From Eudorina sp. 2006-703-Eu-15 (Eukaryota > Chlorophyta > Chlorophyceae > Chlamydomonadales > Volvocaceae), in the NCBI GenBank assembly GCA_003117195.1, contig BDSI01000028.1:467001-531000 (forward strand): a stretch of 64,000 nt of DNA, given 5' to 3'. The position numbers and the translations under genes are program-made. Positions 59,001 through 64,000 of the stretch are shown piece after piece (positions within the stretch are counted from its first letter, which is position 1; every line of letters begins with the position of its first letter). The notes below the pieces were generated by a model. It searched no databases, had not been told where the DNA came from, and saw nothing but the letters and a program-made list of their open reading frames with translations.

Positions 59001-62000
59001 GGCCGTGCGTGGGCGGCACCGTCACGCCGCACCCCGTTCGACGTCCCTGATCGTGCGTGCCCCACCCTCCACCCCACCCACAGCGCAGTATGAACATGCC
59101 TACCAACTTCCTATGCACCCCTCCCACCCTCGCAGGAGCACTTCAAGACAATTCAGGACGCGTACGATGTCCTGAGCGACCCGGCCAAGCGCAGGTGTGT
59201 GCGTGTGCGTGGGTATGTGTTTGTGTGCTTGTATAGCGCCGGAGAGCAGTGCGTCCCTGGGGTGTGCGTGTAGGCCGTGCGGGTTTTTCGGCGCGGGAGG
59301 GCGGGAGCCGGGTGGGTCGCTGGGAGCTGCTGCCATGTGGGGTGTGCGACGGACACAGGAGGCCGCGGCGCCGCTGGGTGGGTCCCCTCCGGTCGGGCAG
59401 GGATGTGTAGATAAAAGACCCGCCCGACCCAAAACCAAGCACACGGGCAGGGATGTGAGCTCCACCGACTCCGCCTCCTCCTGGAACCCGCGAATCCTCT
59501 TCGATGCGAACCCGCACCCTTACCTGCGTCGGTTTCCTATTCTTCTCAACCCTAGCGCCTGCACCCCCACCACCACATGTCTACCAATTTCCTATACCCC
59601 CACCCCACCACCACCCCCCAAAGGGAGTTCGACTCGACGGACGAGTTCGATGACACGCTGCCGCTGCAGTGCGAGCCCAAGGACTTCTTCAAGGTGGGCC
59701 GGTCCCGTTCGGAATGGGAGTGCGATTGGGGATGGGTACGGGTGGTGTTAGAGAGTGGGGGAGCTCGCGCAGCCGCGGGATGCCGGGCAGCAGCAGCGGG
59801 GGACGGGTTCGCAGCGGCCCGCCGTCGCACGTGTGGCACGGCCCTTGCGCGCCCTGGTCGCATTAGGCAACCCTTACCCCGCCCCCGCCCCGTCCGCGCA
59901 CCCCTGCCACAACCCCCCTGACCTGATTATTAGTTGTACTCAAATCCCAACACCAACGAGGCCTACCTACAACGTCATTGTCGCTGGAGATCTGTGATGC
60001 TGTACGTTTGCGCGCTAGCAGCAGCAGCGCAGCTTCAGTCGGTCTCATTACCCCACCTGACCCCGTCCCCTTGCGCTCCCCCATCCCCCGCTGCCACCCC
60101 CCTTAACACACACACACACACTCTCTCTCTCTCTCTCCCCCCCTCCCTGCCCAGGTGTTCGGCCCGGCCTTCCGGCGCAACGCCCGGTGGTCCAGTGTGG
60201 AGCCGGTGCCCGATGTGGGCGACGAGGGAACCGCCTGGGAGGACGTGTCCAAGTTCTACGACTTTTGGTGGGTGGGTCTGGGTGGGTCGGAAAGCAGGGG
60301 AAGCCGTATCTTCAGGCGTAAGGCGTAAGGACTGGGCGGGCGTGAAAGGGGCGGGAAGGGGTTTCCTCGGGCGGAGGCCGGGAGCCGGGCGCTCCTGGCG
60401 ATAGTGGCCCTGCTCTCCTGGGCCGAGTGAGGGGGAGGCCCACAAGTGGTGGGGGCTGGGGAGGTCCACGGAGGGGGCCGGGGCCAGGGCCTAGGGATGG
60501 GGGGAGAGGAAAGGGGTAGATATGGTAGGGAGCGGGGGGTCTTCGTGTCTTTATTGACAAAAGGGGGGTCTTCGTGGCCCGCACATTGTGGCTTCTTGGC
60601 ACCAAGACCGTTGTGGCCTCGGACCCTCTGTCCTTGCGGCCCGCACCTAGTCGTTCGGGACCTCAAACGTCGTTCAAAGCGGTACCACGACCCGGCAGGT
60701 ACTCGTTCAAGTCGTGGCGCGAGTTCCCCCACCCGGATGAGGAGGACGTGGAGGCGGCGGAGAGCCGGGAGCACCGGCGCTGGATCGAGCGGTGCGGAGA
60801 GGAGCCGGGGGGCCCGGGGGCACGGCAGGAGACGCGCGGGGGTGTGTGTGTGGCGGCTGGGGCCCGAGCAACTGCTCTCCATTCGGCGGGGGCCGACCGA
60901 CCCGGGCGAAACGGTGGGGGGGGGTGGCTGGCACTTATTTCGCCGGGAGTCAACGCTTCGCCGTCTTCGTCAATGTCTACATCGGCGGTTATCGGTTTGT
61001 CGCACTTTTGCGGTTTCTCTGTCTTTATTGACAAAAAGGGGGCTGGCAGGCGGGCGGCCCCGACCCCGAGGTCGACCCGCTGGACAACTAATTCCATTCG
61101 GTGACGTTTCGCGGTTTCGCTGTCTTGATTGACCTTTGTTGGGCTGGGGCCCCGCCGCGGCGGGGCAGGCCGGGCGGCGCAGGCGTGGGCCGAGGTGCTA
61201 CATGCTGTTGCGACTGGTGTATGCACACCGGCCCGTCATGATTGGGGGTTCGGCGTCCCTGTCCTGGCTGCGGGTGATCCCCTATCCGGTGTGGCAGTCC
61301 TCTCCTCGCTGCTGTATCAGTTTGCCAGCAGCTGCTGCCCCACCCCCTCGCGTCCCTGTCTGCGGCCGCTGGATGCGGCCGCCCCCACGGCGGCGCTTCT
61401 GGCCCCCGCCGGCCTAGGGGCGAGTCGTCGTCCGCCGGGCCGCCCTAGCGGTGGTGTGTGCTGTCTTGACGAGTTGCTGTGCCCCGCTTGTAGCGCCTGT
61501 ACTGCCTGTAACTGTCCGTATCTCCGTATCTACCTGTAACTGCCTGTAACTACCTGTAACTACCTGTAACTGCCTGTAACTGCCTGTACCCCCCCCGTGA
61601 TTGCTCCTCCGTGGGTTTCTCCTCCTCCTGTTTGGCCGGCCCTCAGGAACAACTCCAAGCTCCGCGAGAAGGGCAAGAAGGAGGAGGGTCGCCGTCTGCG
61701 GGAGTTTGTGGACGCGGCCTACAAGTACGACCCGCGTGTGCTGAAGAAGAAGGAGGACGACCGATTGGAGAGGTGGGCGGGGAGAGGTGGGCGGGGAGAG
61801 GGGGCTGCAGGGTTGGGCGGCGGGCGGGTTGCAGCACGGTGAGGGGCAGCCCCTGGCTTGGGACTTGGGTTTGGGGGGCCCGTCAATCAACTACCGTACT
61901 TCCCATGAAAGGACGCCCCCGGACTGTGGAGGCGCGAGGTCGGCTGGCGGCACCATCAGCATCAGGGCCGACACTCCGCCGCACTTTAAATTCAACCGTC

Positions 62001-64000
62001 GGGAGGCGCGAACACCCCACACCCCAGCGGCCGCAGTCGAACCCGACATCATCAGCCGCCGTCGCCGCTGCCGCAAAGCCCGCCCAGGGAGCTCGGCACC
62101 GAACAAGGCGTGCATGGCGTGCGTGCACGTGAGACAAGGGAATGTGAGCCGCGTGTGTATGTGTATGTGCTTAGTGAGAAGCCCGCCTTAACATGTGAGA
62201 CGTTTGGAACATGTGGAACGTGTTTAACATGAAACTGAGCCGAAGCGTGTGTTTGTGTGCTTCTTCAACCCCCCCTCAGGGAGCGCAAGAAGGCGGAGAA
62301 GGAGGAGGCGAGGCGCAAGATCCAAGAGGAGGAGGAGGCGCGCAAGGCGGCCGAGGAGGAGGCCCGCAGGTGCGGTGGGGGCGAGCGGCGGGGGCGGGCG
62401 GCGGGGCGGGCGGCGGGGGCGGGCGGCGGGGCGGGCGGCGGGGGCGGGGGGAAGAAGTGCTACCGGCGAAGAAGGGGTCGGGAGGAGGGTCCCGGCCGGT
62501 GCGCGATGGTGGCCCAGGTACGGCCCGGGTGTCCCGTGGGAGGGCGCCCCCGCACACCCACCCATGGCGTCCAGGGTGCCATTTGGGTGGGGCGGGTTTC
62601 CATTCGCGGAACACCCATCCGATGTGACCACGTGGGGACCACCGCTGCTGCAGCCGCCGACTGACCTCCAGTTGCCAGACCTGGGGGGGAGGAGGGTGTC
62701 CCGTCCTGGAGCGGTGCGGTGCCATGGGTGCGCATGTACCTGGGGCGGTACGCTCGCGCGCCCTCCCCTAGAGAGATACGCCCCGGTCGGGTCATCGGAG
62801 GGCGGCAAGGCGAGAGAGAGGGATGAACACCTGGCTGGCCTGCCTGGATGCATGCAGGGCTGCGGAGGAGGAGGCCAAGCGCGTGGCGGAGGAGGCGAAG
62901 AAGGTCCGGGAGGCGGCCAAGGCGCAGCTGAAGCAGCTGCGGAAGCGGTTGCGGACGATCGCGGAGGGACCAGGTGGGCAGGGGGCGGGCGGGCAGGAGC
63001 CCCCGAGGTTGTACGGTATGTGGTTTTGCTGCGCGCTGAACCGAACTGGTGGGGCGCTGGGGCGGGGAGGTGCCGGGGCCACGGCAGGTGATGGAGCTGT
63101 GACGCGGGTGGGCTGCCCTGTGGTGGTTGGGTGCTGGTAGGTGGATGATCAGTCTCTGTGAGGTATGGAAGGGAGGTTGGGGACGTGGGTGCCGTAGGAG
63201 CGGTGCGGGGGCTGCGGCGGCGCGACTCCCGAAGGTGTGTCCTCACCCGGTCGGTGGCCCCCTTGCGCCCTCCCTCCCTCCCTCCCTCCCTCCCTCCCTC
63301 CCTCCCTCCCTCCCTCCCTCCCTCCCTCCCTCCCTCCCTCCCTCCCTCCCTCCCTCCCTCCCTCCCTCCTCCCTCCCTCCCTCCCTCCCTCCCTCCCTCC
63401 CTCCCTCCGGTTCACCTGGTGCGGGTGGTGCTGGTGCTGGTGCTGGCGCTGGTGGTGGTGCTGGTGGTGGCAGGTGGCGCCGCCCGACTCGTCAGCGAGG
63501 ACGACACGGAGAAGCTCACGACCAAGCTGGAGGTGGGGCGGTCGGGCGGTGGGCGGTCGGGCGGATGGTGGGGGAGAGAGCCCTGGCAGGAAAGCGCCAG
63601 GGGCCGTATCCGGCGGGTGAGGGCTGAACCGGATGGGGGGACGTGGCGGATGGGTGTTGCTCAACGTGAAAGCTGCCGGGCAGGGGCAGGGTGTGCTGCG
63701 CGGTGCGGCTCAGCCAACGCGGGCCGGGGCCCTGCGCTTTAGGCTCTAGGGAGGAGGGGAGGTGCAGCAAACGGGGACGGGGCTGGACCGGCCATCAGTC
63801 TTGAGAGAGAGAGAGCGATTTGGAGCTGAGGGTTGTTTTGTTCTTCAAACCGCATCAAGATTTCCAAACTGTGAACAGCGCTCGTGGGCCTCCAGTCAAA
63901 CGGCGCCTCCAGGCGCCCCGCCCCCACATCCAGGGCCTTGCGGCTCTCTTGCCTTCACCGGCTCAGGCCTTTCACCGGCTCAGCTCAGCTCAGCTCAGCT
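56068..64000 (+). CDS. DNAJC2: DNAJC2/zuotin ribosome-associated J-protein, 3' partial
   Basis: Zuotin binds the ribosome exit tunnel as part of the ribosome-associated complex and stimulates Hsp70 on nascent chains. Plant and animal forms also act in chromatin. Eleven exons are visible: 56068-56236, 56987-57098, 58076-58286, 59136-59194, 59624-59693, 60155-60267, 60699-60791, 61647-61772, 62280-62369, 62858-62973 and 63474-63532 (406 residues, phases consistent). The N-terminal block LLLSRLRLEFVEELRPG matches plant homologues and supports this start. The J-domain has DPYSLLGLANERW, the HPD tripeptide in CLEHHPDKA, and AYDVLSDPAKRREF. The zuotin homology region follows: DFFKVFGPAFRRNARWS, FYDFWYSFKSWREFPHPDEE, and a long Lys/Glu/Ala coiled coil. 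C-terminal SANT/Myb repeats expected in this family would be encoded beyond the window. Confidence 0.94.
56834..56860 (+). repeat. Intronic TATGTCTACCAATTTCC motif, DNAJC2 intron 1
   Basis: It reads AATATGTCTACCAATTTCCT, then ACACCCCC, in sense, 126 bases before exon 2. Confidence 0.8.
57356..57524 (+). repeat. 26-bp CGGTCGGCAAGAGACCCCCA array
   Basis: Five to six tandem copies, the later ones with GAGAACCCC, lie in DNAJC2 intron 2. One unit is broken by a CCTGACCGCC insertion. Confidence 0.88.
58621..58797 (+). repeat. 27-bp AGGCAACGAGGGAGAGAGGG array
   Basis: Six to seven near-identical 27-bp units lie in DNAJC2 intron 3. Because the period is a multiple of three, long open frames run through it on both strands. 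Confidence 0.9.
59093..59120 (+). repeat. Intronic TATGTCTACCAATTTCC motif, DNAJC2 intron 3
   Basis: The variant ACATGCCTACCAACTTCCTA ends 15 bases before the exon 4 acceptor, forming its pyrimidine tract. Confidence 0.75.
59575..59600 (+). repeat. Intronic TATGTCTACCAATTTCC motif, DNAJC2 intron 4
   Basis: ACATGTCTACCAATTTCCTA ends about 23 bases before the exon 5 acceptor. Confidence 0.8.
60944..61040 (-). repeat. Shared intronic element, copy 2
   Basis: This is the reverse-complement partner of 33930-34020, in DNAJC2 intron 7. Its minus strand reads KPITADVDIDEDGEALT. Shorter pieces (TCTTTATTGACAAAA at 60549, CGCGGTTTCGCTGTCTTGAT at 61104) lie in the same intron. Confidence 0.7.
61528..61592 (+). 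repeat. TGTAACTRCC decamer array
   Basis: About six CCTGTAACTGC/CCTGTAACTAC units lie in DNAJC2 intron 7, each carrying TGTAA. Confidence 0.85.
63264..63408 (+). repeat. CCCT tetranucleotide run
   Basis: About 35 CCTC units with one 3-bp break lie in DNAJC2 intron 10. The other strand is a long GGGA tract. Confidence 0.95.
63968..64000 (+). repeat. GCTCA pentamers at the window edge
   Basis: At least four CAGCT/GCTCA units run into the right boundary, so the full length is unknown. Confidence 0.6.

Noticed and set aside
1..64000. tRNA, rRNA or organelle/bacterial insertions
   Set aside because: No cloverleaf, rRNA core motif or intron-free bacterial-type gene cluster was recognised by eye; a covariance-model scan would be needed to exclude tRNAs.

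Overview
The window looks like nuclear DNA of a volvocine-type green alga (Chlamydomonadales). The reasons are high GC, dense small exons split by GT-AG introns with GTGAGN/GTGGGN donors, coding exons swollen by Ala/Gly/Gln/Pro/Ser runs, plant-type protein families, chloroplast transit-like leaders, a TGTAA poly(A) signal after one gene, and an interstitial TTTAGGG array. No operon, rRNA, tRNA, CRISPR array or complete transposon was recognised. The genus cannot be fixed from the sequence alone.

Eight protein genes can be assembled exon by exon, with reading phase agreeing across every intron proposed. In order they are: a GT77-type arabinosyltransferase (+, 5' end outside the window); a plastid ferredoxin-reductase-like FAD/NAD(P) oxidoreductase (+); an ABHD5/CGI-58-like alpha/beta hydrolase (-); a plastid VTT/TVP38 (DedA-like) membrane protein (+); a giant TRAPPC10/TRS130 vesicle-tethering subunit filling about 23 kb (-); the splicing factor BUD13 (+); an RS-rich probable RNA-processing protein (-); and the ribosome-associated J-protein DNAJC2/zuotin (+, running off the right end).

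The layout has three head-to-head pairs with short shared upstream regions: ABHD5-like/VTT, TRAPPC10/BUD13 and RS protein/DNAJC2. Convergent or tail regions lie between them. The largest gene-free stretch is 45.3-49.7 kb. The genes have unrelated housekeeping roles (cell-wall glycosylation, plastid redox and membrane biology, lipid metabolism, trafficking, splicing, nascent-chain folding). Any functional link is limited to shared promoters and the two neighbouring RNA-processing genes.

The unusual content is mostly intronic. It includes a perfect 89-bp inverted repeat with a 19-nt loop, a short pyrimidine-rich motif seen seven times in introns of two genes, a SINE-like family of at least six partial copies, and an element of about 90 bp in introns of two genes that keeps a similar 17-residue reading on one strand. 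There are also several minisatellites, one with a 104-bp higher-order period. Exon borders were read by eye and may be off by a base; intron calls have not been checked against transcripts.
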